From Nocardioides alcanivorans (lineage in GTDB: Bacteria > Actinomycetota > Actinomycetes > Propionibacteriales > Nocardioidaceae), in contig NZ_JAKGRW010000046.1 in assembly GCF_021555175.1 (NCBI RefSeq), forward strand, positions 49,616 through 113,615: 64,000 nucleotides of DNA, written 5' to 3'. Below are positions 18,390 through 27,634 of this stretch, piece by piece. Each line of letters opens with the position of its first letter. The stretch's first letter is position 1. The notes beneath the pieces were generated by a model. It was not told the origin of the DNA, ran no database searches, and worked only from the letters and a program-made list of their open reading frames with translations. Position numbers and translations under genes: made by a program.

Positions 18390-18995
18390 GTGCTACGCAG
18401 GAAGCCCAAGGAGGCCGCCGTGACGTCTGACCAAGTGCCCACGTGGGAGCAGATCGTCAGTGAGCACTCCGACCGGGTCTATCGGCTCGCCTACCGGTTG
18501 ACGGGCAACCCTGCCGATGCCGAGGACCTCACCCAGGACGTCTTCGTCCGGGTGTTCCGATCCCTGTCGACGTATTCGCCCGGCACCTTCGAGGGCTGGC
18601 TGCACCGGATCACCACCAATCTCTTCCTCGACACGGCTCGGCGCCGTCAGCGGATTCGCTTCGACGCGCTGAGCGACGAGCGCGCGGCTCGGCTGCACAG
18701 CGCCCACGGCGCACCGCACGAGACCTACGCCGACCAGACCTTCGATGACGACATCGAGCGGGCGTTGGCGCAGCTGCCACCCGACTTCCGCGCGGCGGTC
18801 GTGCTCTGCGACATCGAGGGGCTCAGCTACGAGGAGATCGCCCAGATCCTGGATGCGAAGATGGGCACCGTCCGTTCCCGGATCCACCGTGGCCGAGCGA
18901 TGCTGCGTGATGCGCTGGCCCACCGAGCGCCCGCTGCCGGACGTGAGCGCTACTCCGGCCCCGTCGCGGAGTCCCTCCCCGGTGGTGCGTGCTGA
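18390..18995 (+). CDS. sigE: ECF sigma factor SigE
   Basis: 201 residues. Region 2 (RLTGNPADAEDLTQDVFVRVF, with WLHRITTNLFLDTARRR) and region 4 (LPPDFRAAVVLCDIEGLSYEEIA... VRSRIHRGR) are complete. The O-methyltransferase upstream and the anti-sigma and HtrA genes downstream match the mycobacterial sigE locus, which controls envelope stress. GTG 18390 has a perfect AAGGAG 5 bases upstream. Its stop overlaps the next start (TGATG), so sigma and anti-sigma are made together. No convincing autoregulatory ECF promoter with correct spacing was found upstream. Confidence 0.93.
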   Translation: MLRRKPKEAAVTSDQVPTWEQIVSEHSDRVYRLAYRLTGNPADAEDLTQDVFVRVFRSLSTYSPGTFEGWLHRITTNLFLDTARRRQRIRFDALSDERAARLHSAHGAPHETYADQTFDDDIERALAQLPPDFRAAVVLCDIEGLSYEEIAQILDAKMGTVRSRIHRGRAMLRDALAHRAPAAGRERYSGPVAESLPGGAC

Positions 18996-19545
18996 TGGTC
19001 GCTCCGATCGGACACGTCGGCAACCGGGTCTCGGCGCTGGTCGACGGCCAGCTCCCCGCTGAACTGGCCGATCGGCTCTGGGCGCACGTGCACAGTTGTT
19101 GCCTGTGTCGCGATCAGGTCGAGCGCGAGGGATGGGTGAAGACGCGGGTCGCGGGCCTCTCGCACCAGTGCCGCCCGGCCCCCGACTACCTGCAGAGCCT
19201 GCTCACCCTCAGCCCCACCTCGACGCGTTGCCCACCACGGCCGACCGGGACGTCGAGGCGGGGGCCACGCGGCGTCGTACGGCGATGGCGGTGCCTCGTC
19301 GGCGCAGGCTCGGTCAGTGCCGCGCTCGTCGGCGTGGTCGCGCTCGCCGGACCGGCCCAGGCGCCCGTGCCCGCGGAGCGTCAGGCGCCGTTCGCGAGCT
19401 TCCCTCGTCCGGATTCGGTCCGGTGCAGCCCAGCAGCAACCGCTCCCGTAGCCCGTTCGGCACCTCCGTGAGCGCCGTCCAGGAGTCCGGTGGTGCGTTG
19501 GTGGGCGTCGGCGTCGCCGACGAATGGGTGACAATCAACCCGTGA
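18995..19545 (+). CDS. rseA: zinc-associated anti-sigma factor (RseA-like; frameshifted in assembly)
   Basis: About 183 residues after repair. An H-x3-C-x2-C ZAS motif (HVHSCCLC) at about 31-38 is diagnostic of zinc-binding anti-sigma factors that hold an ECF sigma factor. Unlike the soluble mycobacterial RseA, a hydrophobic segment follows (LVGAGSVSAALVGVVALAG), so this one may be membrane-anchored. The frame breaks near 19,402: one more C in CTTCCCTCG gives FASFPSSGFGP and leads to the stop at 19545. The stop overlaps the htrA start (GTGA). Confidence 0.8.
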
Positions 19546-20907
19546 ACGACGAGCGCCACGACGACGCAGCCACGCCCGACGACGACCTGCAGCACACCGC
19601 GCCCTTCCCGGCGGTCCCCGCTGATGGGTCCGCTGCGGATCAGCCGCGCGACGAGGTCTCCGAGAGCGAGGAGCTCTCGACCCGCGAGCTGGACCGAGGA
19701 GACTTCACCACCTTCCGCCCCCACGGGCCGAGGATCGCGTCGGTCCGGTCTTTCCGCCGCCGGGACAGTTCGCGCAGGGCCCCGCGGTGGGGGAGCGTCC
19801 CTCGCATCGTCGCGGGCCGGGGCTCTTCTCCATCGCCGTCGTCGCCCTGGTGCTGGGACTCGTCGGGGGTGGTGTGGGTGCCGCTGCGTGGGAGGCGTGG
19901 CACGACCGCAGCGACGACCCGGGCCGCAACCGTGACGGCCTTGCCGGCGTCGATCTCGTCGAGCTGCCACCGCTCGAGGCCGACAACGGCAGTGTCGCCG
20001 CCGTCGCCGACAAGTTGCTCCCCAGCACCGTGCAGATCCTCGCCGACTACAACGGTGAGCAGGGTGGCGCCACCGGTTCCGGTTTCATCCTCGACGAGCA
20101 GGGGCACGTGATCACCAACAACCACGTCATCGAGGACGCGGCCAAGAGCGACGGCACGATCCAGATCGTCGACGTCAACCAGAAGCGGTTCGACGCCGAG
20201 GTGGTCGGACGCAGCGCCGTCTACGACCTCGCGGTGCTCTACGTCGAGGAGATCAAGGGCGAGGTCGAACCGGCGGCGCTGGGGCGCTCGACCACGTTGC
20301 GGGTGGGGAGCCGGTGGTGGCCATCGGTTCGCCGCTCGGGCTCTCGGCCACGGTCACCTCCGGCATCGTCAGTGCACTCAACCGTCCGGTGACCACCGGG
20401 GGTGACGCCGACGATCTCAGCTCCTACATCAACGCGGTGCAGACCGATGCCGCCATCAACCCGGGCAACTCGGGCGGACCGTTGGTCAACCTCCGCGGTC
20501 AGGTCGTCGGCGTCAACTCGGCGATCGCCACCAACGGCGCGCCCGCAGGAGAGGCGGGCAACATCGGTGTCGGCTTCGCGATCCCGGTGGAGCAGGTGCG
20601 CATCACTGCCGACCAGATCCTGCGCGACGGTGAGGCGCAGTATCCGGTCATCGGCGCCCAGGTCATCACCGACAAGTCGGGACAGGGCGTTCTGATCGAC
20701 GAGGTCACCAAGGGTGGCGCCGCCGAGAAGGGTGGACTCGAGAAGGGCGACATCGTCCGTCGCGTCGACGACCGCGTCGTCATCGACAGCCCCAGCCTGA
20801 TCGTGGCCATCCGGGCCCACGTCCCCGGCGACGAGATCACCCTCACCGTCACCCGTGACGGCAAGGAACTCGACGTCACCCTCGAGCTCGACTCGAAGGT
20901 CGGCTGA
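19542..20907 (+). CDS. htrA: HtrA-type serine protease with PDZ domain (two assembly frameshifts)
   Basis: About 455 residues after repair. Acidic cytosolic N-terminus (1-90), one transmembrane helix (LFSIAVVALVLGLVGGGVGAA), trypsin-like domain with His in ITNNHVIEDA, Asp in YDLAVLYVE and Ser in NPGNSGGPLV, then a C-terminal PDZ domain (KGGLEKGDIVRRVDD). It degrades or senses misfolded envelope proteins and in mycobacteria acts with SigE. Frames break near 19,720 (run of C) and 20,309 (GTGGGGAGCC, one G short; repair gives RVGEPVVAIGSPLGLS). GTG 19542 is coupled to the anti-sigma stop. Confidence 0.92.
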
Positions 20908-20920
20908 CCGACCGGCCGCC

Positions 20921-20942
20921 GCGCTACTCGGCTGAGTAGCGC
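20921..20942. terminator. hairpin between convergent genes
   Basis: GCGCTACTC (20921-20929), loop GGCT, GAGTAGCGC (20934-20942): a perfect stem between the htrA stop and the end of the convergent zincin-like gene, overlapping the last codons of the latter. Confidence 0.65.
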
Positions 20943-21355
20943 GGGTCCACGTCCTCGGCGTCGATGCCGAGGAGCTCGGCCAACTGCTCGACCACGACGG
21001 TGAGCACGAGCGCCTCGAGGTCCTCGCGGGTCTCGCAGCGCAGCTCGATCGGGCGTCGGAAGAGCACCAGCCGGGTCGGCCGGGCGCCGGTGCCGCGCAC
21101 CAGCGAGGAGAGCGGCACCGTGGGCACGTCCCAGTCGTCGGGCACCAGCGGCGTGTCCTCGACGGCGTACTCGACCAGGCCCAGTCGGTGCTGCCAGCGG
21201 CCGTCCAACTCGGTCACGATGCCGAGGGCGAGGTCGTCGAACCGCTCCCGGCCCGAGCGCCGTCCGCGGAGGGGACGTCGCCCCGGCTGCACCGGCGGCA
21301 GGATCGCCGGTCCACGCATGCCTCGACCCCGTCGGTCCCGTCGCAGTGAACTCAC
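20924..21355 (-). CDS. zincin-like metallopeptidase-family protein with degenerate active site
   Basis: 143 residues from GTG 21355. It matches the small actinobacterial metallopeptidase family (Zincin_1, Rv3259-like) in its RRDRRGRGMRGP start, ERFDDLALGIV, VEYAVEDTP and RLVLFRRPIE segments. Where active zincins have HExxH, this protein reads LTVVVEQLAELLG, so both the metal-binding His and the catalytic Glu appear absent; loss of activity is inferred. It is divergent from DUF3499, as in mycobacteria. Confidence 0.78.
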   Translation of the reverse strand: MSSLRRDRRGRGMRGPAILPPVQPGRRPLRGRRSGRERFDDLALGIVTELDGRWQHRLGLVEYAVEDTPLVPDDWDVPTVPLSSLVRGTGARPTRLVLFRRPIELRCETREDLEALVLTVVVEQLAELLGIDAEDVDPRYSAE

Positions 21356-21404
21356 AGCCGCGAGCCTAGTCGGGCTGCGGGGATCAGCCGGGTACCTTGG
21401 GTCC

Positions 21405-21767
21405 GTGAACCCCGCCCGTCGTTGCTCGCGTACCGCGTGTGGTCGCAAGGCCGTCAACACGCTCACCTACGTGTACGCCGACCAGATCGCAGTGCTCGGG
21501 CCCCTCGCCACCTACGCCGAACCGCACGCCTACGACCTGTGCGAGGTGCACAGCGAGCGGCTCAGTGCACCCCGCGGCTGGGAGGTGATGCGACTCGCTC
21601 CGGACCCGGCAGCAGCCGAACCCACGTCCGACGACCTGCTGGCCCTGGCCGATGCGGTCCGAGAGGCGGCCCGTCCGGTGGAGCCGCACCGAGTCGATCC
21701 CGCCGATGAGCACGGCAGCCGCGTCACCACCCGCCGCGGCCACCTCCGGGCACTCACCACCGACTGA
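21405..21767 (+). CDS. DUF3499 protein
   Basis: 120 residues from GTG 21405. Paired cysteines near the N-terminus (CSRTACG) and CEVHSERLSAP about 35 residues later form a likely zinc site, followed by an acidic and basic tail. This is the actinobacterial DUF3499 family (Rv3258c-like), normally found beside manB. Function unknown. Confidence 0.88.
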   Translation: MNPARRCSRTACGRKAVNTLTYVYADQIAVLGPLATYAEPHAYDLCEVHSERLSAPRGWEVMRLAPDPAAAEPTSDDLLALADAVREAARPVEPHRVDPADEHGSRVTTRRGHLRALTTD

Positions 21768-21793
21768 GGTCGGCACCTACTAGGCTCAGGTCC

Positions 21794-23152
21794 ATGCCCA
21801 GCACCCTCGACCCGGACAACCTCCGGGCCATCTTCAAGGCCTACGACATCCGCGGCCTGGTCGGAGACCAGCTCGATGCGTCCCTCGCCCGGAGCATCGG
21901 CGGCGCCTTCGTGTCCGTCATCGGTGCTCCCACGGTCGTGGTCGGCCACGACATGCGTCCCTCCTCGCCCGAGCTCGCCGAGGCGTTCGCGCACGGGGCG
22001 GCCGCGGCCGGGGCCGACGTCGTCATGATCGGTCTCGCCTCCACCGACCAGCTCTACTTCGCCTCCGGGCACCTCGGGCACGCCGGCGTGATGTTCACGG
22101 CCAGCCACAACCCGGCGGAGTACAACGGCATCAAGATGTGTCGCGCCGGCGCCGCGCCGATCGGCCTCGACACCGGGCTGGCAGACATCCGCGATGCGCT
22201 CGGCGCCGACCACACGGCCACGGTGGCCGGCACGATCAGCAGCCGCGACGTACTGGCCGCGTACGCCGCTCACGTGCGCTCCCTGGCCCCGCTCGGTGCC
22301 CGACCGCTCAAGGTCGTCGTCGATGCCGGCAACGGCATGGCCGGACTCACCGCCCCGGCAGTCTTCGCGGAACTCCCGTCAGTGAGCCTGACGGAGCTCT
22401 ACTTCGAGCTCGACGGCACCTTCCCCAACCACGAGGCCAACCCGATCGAGGCCGAGAACCTCGTCGATCTGCAGAAGCGGGTGCTGGACGAGGGCGCCGA
22501 CATCGGTCTCGCCTTCGACGGCGACGCCGACCGATGCTTCCTCGTGGACGAACGGGGCGCGGTGGTGTCGCCGTCCACGCTGACCGGCTTGATCGCGGCG
22601 CGCGAGCTCGGCCGGGAGCCGGGCGCCACGATCATCCACAACCTGATCACCTCGCGCTCCGTCGCGCAGATCGTCACCGAGCTCGGTGGTGTGCCGGTGC
22701 GTACCCGCGTTGGCCACAGCTACATCAAGGCCACCATGGCCGAGACCGACGCCATCTTCGGGGGCGAGCACTCCGGTCACTTCTACTTCCGCGACTTCTG
22801 GCGCGCCGACTCGGGCATGCTGGCCGCACTGCACGCCCTGGCTGCGCTCTCCGAGGGCGACCGCCCGATGTCGGAGCTGCTCCGCGAGTTCGTGCGCTTC
22901 GCGCCGTCGGGTGAGATCAACTCCACCGTTGCCGACCAACAGGCCGTGCTCGGCCGCCTCGAGGCCGCCTGGGGCGACCGCGACGGCGTCGAGATCGACC
23001 ACCTCGATGGCCTCACCGTGTCCCACGCCGACTGGTGGTTCAATGTGCGGGCCTCCAACACCGAGCCGCTGCTCCGGCTCAACGCCGAGGGCAAGGACGA
23101 AGCCACCATGGTCGGCGTACGAGACGCCGTCCTCGCCGAGATCAGGAGCTGA
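21794..23152 (+). CDS. manB: phosphomannomutase/phosphoglucomutase
   Basis: 452 residues with the four-domain alpha-D-phosphohexomutase layout: active-site serine loop FTASHNPAEYNG, metal-binding DGDADR, sugar-recognition GGEHSGHFYF and phosphate-binding RASNTEPLLRL. It interconverts mannose-6-P and mannose-1-P, supplying GDP-mannose for glycolipids and glycoproteins. The Trm112-like and SIS-domain genes follow immediately, as in other actinobacterial man loci. Confidence 0.93.
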   Translation: MPSTLDPDNLRAIFKAYDIRGLVGDQLDASLARSIGGAFVSVIGAPTVVVGHDMRPSSPELAEAFAHGAAAAGADVVMIGLASTDQLYFASGHLGHAGVMFTASHNPAEYNGIKMCRAGAAPIGLDTGLADIRDALGADHTATVAGTISSRDVLAAYAAHVRSLAPLGARPLKVVVDAGNGMAGLTAPAVFAELPSVSLTELYFELDGTFPNHEANPIEAENLVDLQKRVLDEGADIGLAFDGDADRCFLVDERGAVVSPSTLTGLIAARELGREPGATIIHNLITSRSVAQIVTELGGVPVRTRVGHSYIKATMAETDAIFGGEHSGHFYFRDFWRADSGMLAALHALAALSEGDRPMSELLREFVRFAPSGEINSTVADQQAVLGRLEAAWGDRDGVEIDHLDGLTVSHADWWFNVRASNTEPLLRLNAEGKDEATMVGVRDAVLAEIRS

Positions 23153-23155
23153 GAC

Positions 23156-23320
23156 GTGAACATCGACCGCACCCTGCTGGAGATCATCGTCTGCCCCGAC
23201 TGCCATGGAAGGCTCGATCCCGTGGCGGAGGAACTCGTGTGCACCGGCTGCGGACTCGCCTACCCGGTCCGTGACGACATCCCGGTCCTGCTCGTCGACG
23301 AGGCCCGCAGGAGCCGTTGA
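23156..23320 (+). CDS. Trm112/UPF0434-like zinc-ribbon protein
   Basis: 54 residues starting at GTG 23156, three bases after manB. It has two C-x2-C pairs (VCPDCHG and VCTGCGLAYPV) forming a zinc ribbon, and a DDIPVLLVDEA end as in Trm112-like proteins. In other organisms such proteins activate methyltransferases; here the link to manB suggests a different or unknown use. The stop overlaps the next ATG (TGATG). Confidence 0.85.
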   Translation: MNIDRTLLEIIVCPDCHGRLDPVAEELVCTGCGLAYPVRDDIPVLLVDEARRSR

Positions 23321-24347
23321 TGGCCGTCTGGTTCGACGAGTCGAGGCTAGACGACGAGGCCGTCTGGGGACGGGTCGACGCCGAGCTGCGGCAGCTGGCC
23401 GAGTCCGGCGCCCGGGTTCGGCGTGCGGCGGGGGAGTCCGCGGAGGCCGTGGGTGAGGCGCTCGCTCGCAGCCAGGGCAACCGTCCCCGTGCGGTGATCG
23501 CGGCCGGTCCCGACTCGCGGTTGCTCCGCGCCGTGCTCGAACCGTGGTGCCCGGTGCCATTCGTTGCCTGGCCCGGCCCCGGCCTGCCCGGGTGGGCCGG
23601 CAGCCTCGACCTCGTGGTGATGCTGGCTCCGCACCCCTCAGACGCATCGGCCGCGTCCGCGGTCGCCGAAGCGGTACGCCGCGGCTGTCAGGTGGTCGTG
23701 GCCTGCGACCCGACATCGATGGTCGCCGAGCACGCAGCCGGCCGGTGGACCAGCGTGCTGCCCGCCGGAAGTGGTGACCAGTTGGCCACCGCGGTGGTCA
23801 TGCTCGACTTCCTGCACCGGGCCGAGCTCGGACCGGAGGGCGATCCGGAGGAGGTCGCCCGCGCTCTCGATGAGGTTGCGATCACCTGCTCCCCCATCGT
23901 GATCTTGCGGCCAATCCCGCCAAGATGCTCGCGATCGCACTCGCCGAGAGCAGCCCACTGGTCTGGGGTGGCTCGGTGCTTGCTGCCCGTGCTGCCCGCC
24001 GCATCGCGGAGTCGATCCGTCGCGCCTCCGGTCGTGGCGCGATCGCCGGCGATGCGGAGCACCTGCTGCCGCTCGTGGAGGCGGCCCGCCCACGTGACGT
24101 CTTCGCCGACCCCTTCGCCGATGAGCCCGCCGAGTTGCGCCCGGCACTCGTCGTGCTGGACGACGGCAGCGAGGAGCCCGTGGTGCGGGAACAACGGGGC
24201 CAACTGCTCGCGGCCGCCGAACGTCAGCAGGTCCGGGTCGAGACCGTCGAGGCCGGGGCGGCCAGTGAAGTGGCTCGCTACGCCGAGCTGTCCCTCACCG
24301 GCCGTTATGCCGCTGCCTACCTGAGCCTGGGCCTGGTCGAGCAGTGA
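23320..24347 (+). CDS. SIS-domain phosphosugar isomerase-like protein (Rv3256c-like; frameshifted in assembly)
   Basis: About 342 residues after repair. The protein has an N-terminal SIS-like Rossmann part (AVIAAGPDSRLLRAVLE, then LDLVVMLAPHPSD) and a C-terminal half with SSPLVWGGSVLAARAARRIAE. It corresponds to the conserved gene between manB and manA in actinobacteria (Rv3256c), related to the PGI/PMI family of sugar-phosphate isomerases. The frame breaks near 23,895: one more C in a run of five gives CSPHRDLAANPAKMLA. Start ATG 23320 overlaps the previous stop. Confidence 0.82.
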
Positions 24348-25318
24348 GCGGAGGCCTCTTCGCACTTCTCGACGACGTCGCGATGCTCGCCCGCGTCGCT
24401 GCGGCGTCGATCGACGACGTGGGCGCCGCTGCCGGCCGCGCCAGCATCAAGGCCGCCGGTGTCGTCGTCGACGACACCGCGGTGACCCCGCAGTACGTGC
24501 AGGGCGTCGCCGCCCAGCGTGAGCTCCCGATGATCGCGCAGATCGCCAAGGGGTCGCTGCGCAACAAGCTGATCATCATCTTGCCGCTGGCGCTGCTGCT
24601 CAGTGAGTTCGTGCCGTGGTTGCTCACCCCGATCCTCATGGTCGGTGGCGCGTTCCTCTGCTACGAGGGCGCGGAGAAGGTCTGGCACAAGCTCTCGGGA
24701 GCCCACGAGGAGACGCACTTGGTCACCGAGCTCAGCCCGGAGCGGGAACGCGCGATGGTCAACGGCGCGATCCGAACCGACCTCATCCTCTCCGCGGAGA
24801 TCATGGTCATCGCCCTCAACGAGGTGGCTGACCAGGGCTTCTGGGCGCGGGCGGCCATCCTGGCCGTCGTGGGCGTCGGCATCACCGTGCTCGTCTACGG
24901 TGTGGTCGCGCTGATCGTGAAGATGGATGACGTCGGGCTGGGGCTGGCTCGGCGCTCGTCCAACGTGGTGCGCACGGTCGGGCGAGGAATGGTCGCGGGC
25001 ATGCCGAAGCTACTCGCGTTGATCGCCGTCGTCGGCACCGCCGCGATGCTGTGGGTGGGAGGGCACATCCTGCTGGTCGGCGCAGACGACCTCGGTTGGC
25101 ACGGTCCCTATGCGCTGGTCCACCATCTCGAGGAGTTGGTGCACGACGCCACCGGCGCCCTGGGAACCGTGCTCGGTTGGTCCGCCAACACTGCGGCCTC
25201 CGCGGTGGCCGGCCTGGTCGTGGGGGCGATCATCGTGCTGCTCCTGCATGTCGTGCCGCGCCGGCGTGACCACGTCAGGAAGGGCACGACCGGCGGCGAC
25301 GACGCCCACGCCGCGTGA
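24344..25318 (+). CDS. DUF808 membrane protein (YedI-like)
   Basis: 324 residues from GTG 24344, overlapping the previous TGA (GTGA). The N-terminus SGGLFALLDDVAMLA and the AGVVVDDTAVTPQYV segment are diagnostic of DUF808/YedI. Hydrophobic helices follow: LIIILPLALLLSEFVPWLLTPILMVGG, AILAVVGVGITVLVYGVVAL, LLALIAVVGTAAMLWVGGHILL and AVAGLVVGAIIVLLLHVV. Function unknown. The last gene of the manB operon. Confidence 0.9.
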   Translation: MSGGLFALLDDVAMLARVAAASIDDVGAAAGRASIKAAGVVVDDTAVTPQYVQGVAAQRELPMIAQIAKGSLRNKLIIILPLALLLSEFVPWLLTPILMVGGAFLCYEGAEKVWHKLSGAHEETHLVTELSPERERAMVNGAIRTDLILSAEIMVIALNEVADQGFWARAAILAVVGVGITVLVYGVVALIVKMDDVGLGLARRSSNVVRTVGRGMVAGMPKLLALIAVVGTAAMLWVGGHILLVGADDLGWHGPYALVHHLEELVHDATGALGTVLGWSANTAASAVAGLVVGAIIVLLLHVVPRRRDHVRKGTTGGDDAHAA

Positions 25319-25334
25319 CGGCGTACCTCGGAGA

Positions 25335-25363
25335 TTGCCTGCTCGTCGCGACTCGCTTGTAAT
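25335..25363 (+). promoter_or_regulatory. sigma70-type promoter of ahcY
   Basis: TTGCCT at 25335-25340, 17-base spacer, TGTAAT at 25358-25363. Position (about 85 bases before ATG), spacing and orientation all fit a housekeeping promoter for ahcY and possibly mtrA. Confidence 0.6.
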
Positions 25364-25448
25364 GTGGGGCCGGTCATGCGCGGGAGATCCCGAAGATGTG
25401 CAGATGCGCCGCAGGACAGACGTTGTGACACCAGAGGTGGACAAACAC

Positions 25449-26906
25449 ATGGACTTCAAGGTTGCCGACCTGAGCCTGGCCGAGTTCGGCCGCAAGGAGC
25501 TCACCCTCGCCGAGCACGAGATGCCCGGCCTGATGGCGCTTCGCGAGCGTTACGCCGCGAGCCAGCCGCTCGCCGGCGCACGGATCGCCGGCTCGCTGCA
25601 CATGACGATCCAGACCGGTGTGCTCATCGAGACGCTGGTCGCGCTCGGCGCCGACGTGCGTTGGGCCTCCTGCAACATCTTCTCCACGCAGGACCATGCC
25701 GCCGCGGCCATCGTGGTCGGCACCGAGGGCACCGTCGAGGAGCCCCAGGGCACCCCGGTCTTCGCGTGGAAGGGTGAGACCCTCGCCGAGTACTGGGACC
25801 TCGCCGAGCAGGTCTTCGACTTCACCGACGCCGAGGGCAACCCCGTCGGGCCCAACATCCTGCTCGACGACGGCGGCGACATCACGCTGCTCGTGCACAA
25901 GGGCGTCGAGTTCGAGAAGGCCGGGTCCGTGCCCGGGCAGGACTCCACCGACAACGAGGAGTTCAAGGAGGTCCTCCGGGTCCTCGCACGTTCCCTCGAC
26001 AACGACCCGCAGCGCTGGACCAACATCGCCAACGGCATCCTGGGTGTCTCGGAGGAGACCACCACCGGCGTCCTCCGCCTCTACGACCGGTTCAAGGAGG
26101 GCTCCCTGCTCTTCCCGGCGATCAACGTCAACGACGCGGTGACCAAGTCGAAGTTCGACAACAAGTACGGCTGCCGCCACTCGCTGATCGACGGCATCAA
26201 CCGCGCCACCGACGTGATGATCGGCGGCAAGGTCGCGGTCGTCTGCGGCTACGGCGACGTGGGCAAGGGGTGCGCGGAGTCGCTGCGCGGCCAGGGTGCG
26301 CGCGTCATCATCACCGAGATCGACCCGATCTGCGCCCTGCAGGCGGCGATGGACGGCTACGAGGTCAAGAAGCTGGAATCGGTCGTCGACACCGCCGACA
26401 TCTTCGTGACCACCACCGGCAACTACGACATCATCCGGGTCGAGCACTTCGAGCGCATGAAGAACCAGGCGATCGTGGGCAACATCGGTCACTTCGACAA
26501 CGAGATCAACATGGCCGGCCTGGCCCAGATCCCGGGCATCGTGAAGGACGAGATCAAGCCGCAGGTCCACCAGTGGATCTTCCCCGAGAAGGACGGCGTC
26601 GCGGGCAAGAAGGTCATCGTCTTGTCGGAGGGTCGCCTCCTCAACCTCGGCAACGCGACGGGCCACCCGTCGTTCGTCATGTCCAACTCGTTCACCAACC
26701 AGGTGCTGGCGCAGATCGAGCTCTTCACCAAGACCGACGAGTACCCGGTCGGTGTCTACGTGCTCCCGAAGCACCTCGACGAAGAGGTCGCCCGACTGCA
26801 CCTCGACGCCCTCGGCGTCGAGTTGACGACCCTCAGCCAGGAGCAGGCCGACTACATCGGCGTCCCGGTCGAGGGGCCGTACAAGTCGGAGCAGTACCGG
26901 TACTGA
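25449..26906 (+). CDS. ahcY: adenosylhomocysteinase
   Basis: 485 residues. Splits S-adenosylhomocysteine to adenosine and homocysteine, keeping methylation running. SLHMTIQTGVLIETL and CNIFSTQDHAAAA at the N-terminus, the NAD-binding VVCGYGDVGKGCAESLRG, the conserved GNIGHFDNEI, and the C-terminal KSEQYRY that completes the neighbouring subunit's NAD site are all present. Start ATG 25449 follows AGAGGTGG. It precedes mtrA closely, as sahH does in mycobacteria. No SAH riboswitch signature was recognised in the leader. Confidence 0.97.
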   Translation: MDFKVADLSLAEFGRKELTLAEHEMPGLMALRERYAASQPLAGARIAGSLHMTIQTGVLIETLVALGADVRWASCNIFSTQDHAAAAIVVGTEGTVEEPQGTPVFAWKGETLAEYWDLAEQVFDFTDAEGNPVGPNILLDDGGDITLLVHKGVEFEKAGSVPGQDSTDNEEFKEVLRVLARSLDNDPQRWTNIANGILGVSEETTTGVLRLYDRFKEGSLLFPAINVNDAVTKSKFDNKYGCRHSLIDGINRATDVMIGGKVAVVCGYGDVGKGCAESLRGQGARVIITEIDPICALQAAMDGYEVKKLESVVDTADIFVTTTGNYDIIRVEHFERMKNQAIVGNIGHFDNEINMAGLAQIPGIVKDEIKPQVHQWIFPEKDGVAGKKVIVLSEGRLLNLGNATGHPSFVMSNSFTNQVLAQIELFTKTDEYPVGVYVLPKHLDEEVARLHLDALGVELTTLSQEQADYIGVPVEGPYKSEQYRY

Positions 26907-26919
26907 GGTCTGACCAGAC

Positions 26920-27627
26920 ATGAGCCAAGGCATCGACAGCAAGGGGCGGGTCCTCGTCATCGACGACGACGCGCCCCTTGCCGAGATGCTCACGATCGTC
27001 CTCCGACAGGAGGGCTTCGAGAGCCAGGTCTGTCACCGAGGTGACCAGGCCGTCGCGGCCTTCCGCGACTACAAGCCGGACCTCGTCCTGCTCGACCTGA
27101 TGCTGCCCGGCAAGGACGGCATCGACGTGTGCAAGGAGATCCGGAGCACCTCCGGCGTGCCGATCGTCATGCTGACCGCCAAGACCGACACCGTCGACGT
27201 GGTGGTGGGCCTGGAGTCCGGCGCCGACGACTACGTCGTGAAGCCGTTCAAGCCCAAGGAACTGGTTGCCCGGATCCGGGCCCGGGTACGTCGCCTGGAG
27301 CAACCGGTGCAGGAGAACCTCACCATCGGTGACCTCTCCATCGATGTCGCCGGCCACGCGGTCACCCGTGCGGGCGAGCAGATCAACCTGACCCCGCTCG
27401 AGTTCGACCTCCTGGTCTGCCTGGCCCGAAAGCCGTGGCAGGTCTTCACCCGCGAGGTGCTTCTCGAGCAGGTGTGGGGCTACCGACACGCAGCCGACAC
27501 CCGACTCGTCAACGTGCACGTGCAACGGCTGCGGTCCAAGATCGAGCACGACCCCGAGAACCCTGAAGTGGTGGTGACGGTGCGCGGCGTCGGCTACAAG
27601 GCCGGCACGAGCAAGCAGTCGGCGTGA
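26920..27627 (+). CDS. mtrA: two-component response regulator MtrA
   Basis: 235 residues. Receiver domain with acidic pocket (VIDDDAPL), phospho-acceptor Asp in LVLLDLMLPG, switch Thr in VMLTAKTD and Lys in YVVKPFKP. OmpR-type winged helix from about 135 (LTPLEFDLLVCLARKPWQVFTREVLLEQVWGYRH). Sequence and context (mtrB, lpqB following) identify MtrA, the regulator of cell-wall and division genes in actinobacteria. Its start is 13 bases after ahcY. Confidence 0.96.
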   Translation: MSQGIDSKGRVLVIDDDAPLAEMLTIVLRQEGFESQVCHRGDQAVAAFRDYKPDLVLLDLMLPGKDGIDVCKEIRSTSGVPIVMLTAKTDTVDVVVGLESGADDYVVKPFKPKELVARIRARVRRLEQPVQENLTIGDLSIDVAGHAVTRAGEQINLTPLEFDLLVCLARKPWQVFTREVLLEQVWGYRHAADTRLVNVHVQRLRSKIEHDPENPEVVVTVRGVGYKAGTSKQSA

Positions 27628-27634
27628 GCCGACC

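Noticed and set aside
25319..25448. SAH riboswitch upstream of ahcY
   Set aside because: No conserved SAH-riboswitch core was recognised; only a plausible sigma70 promoter is seen.
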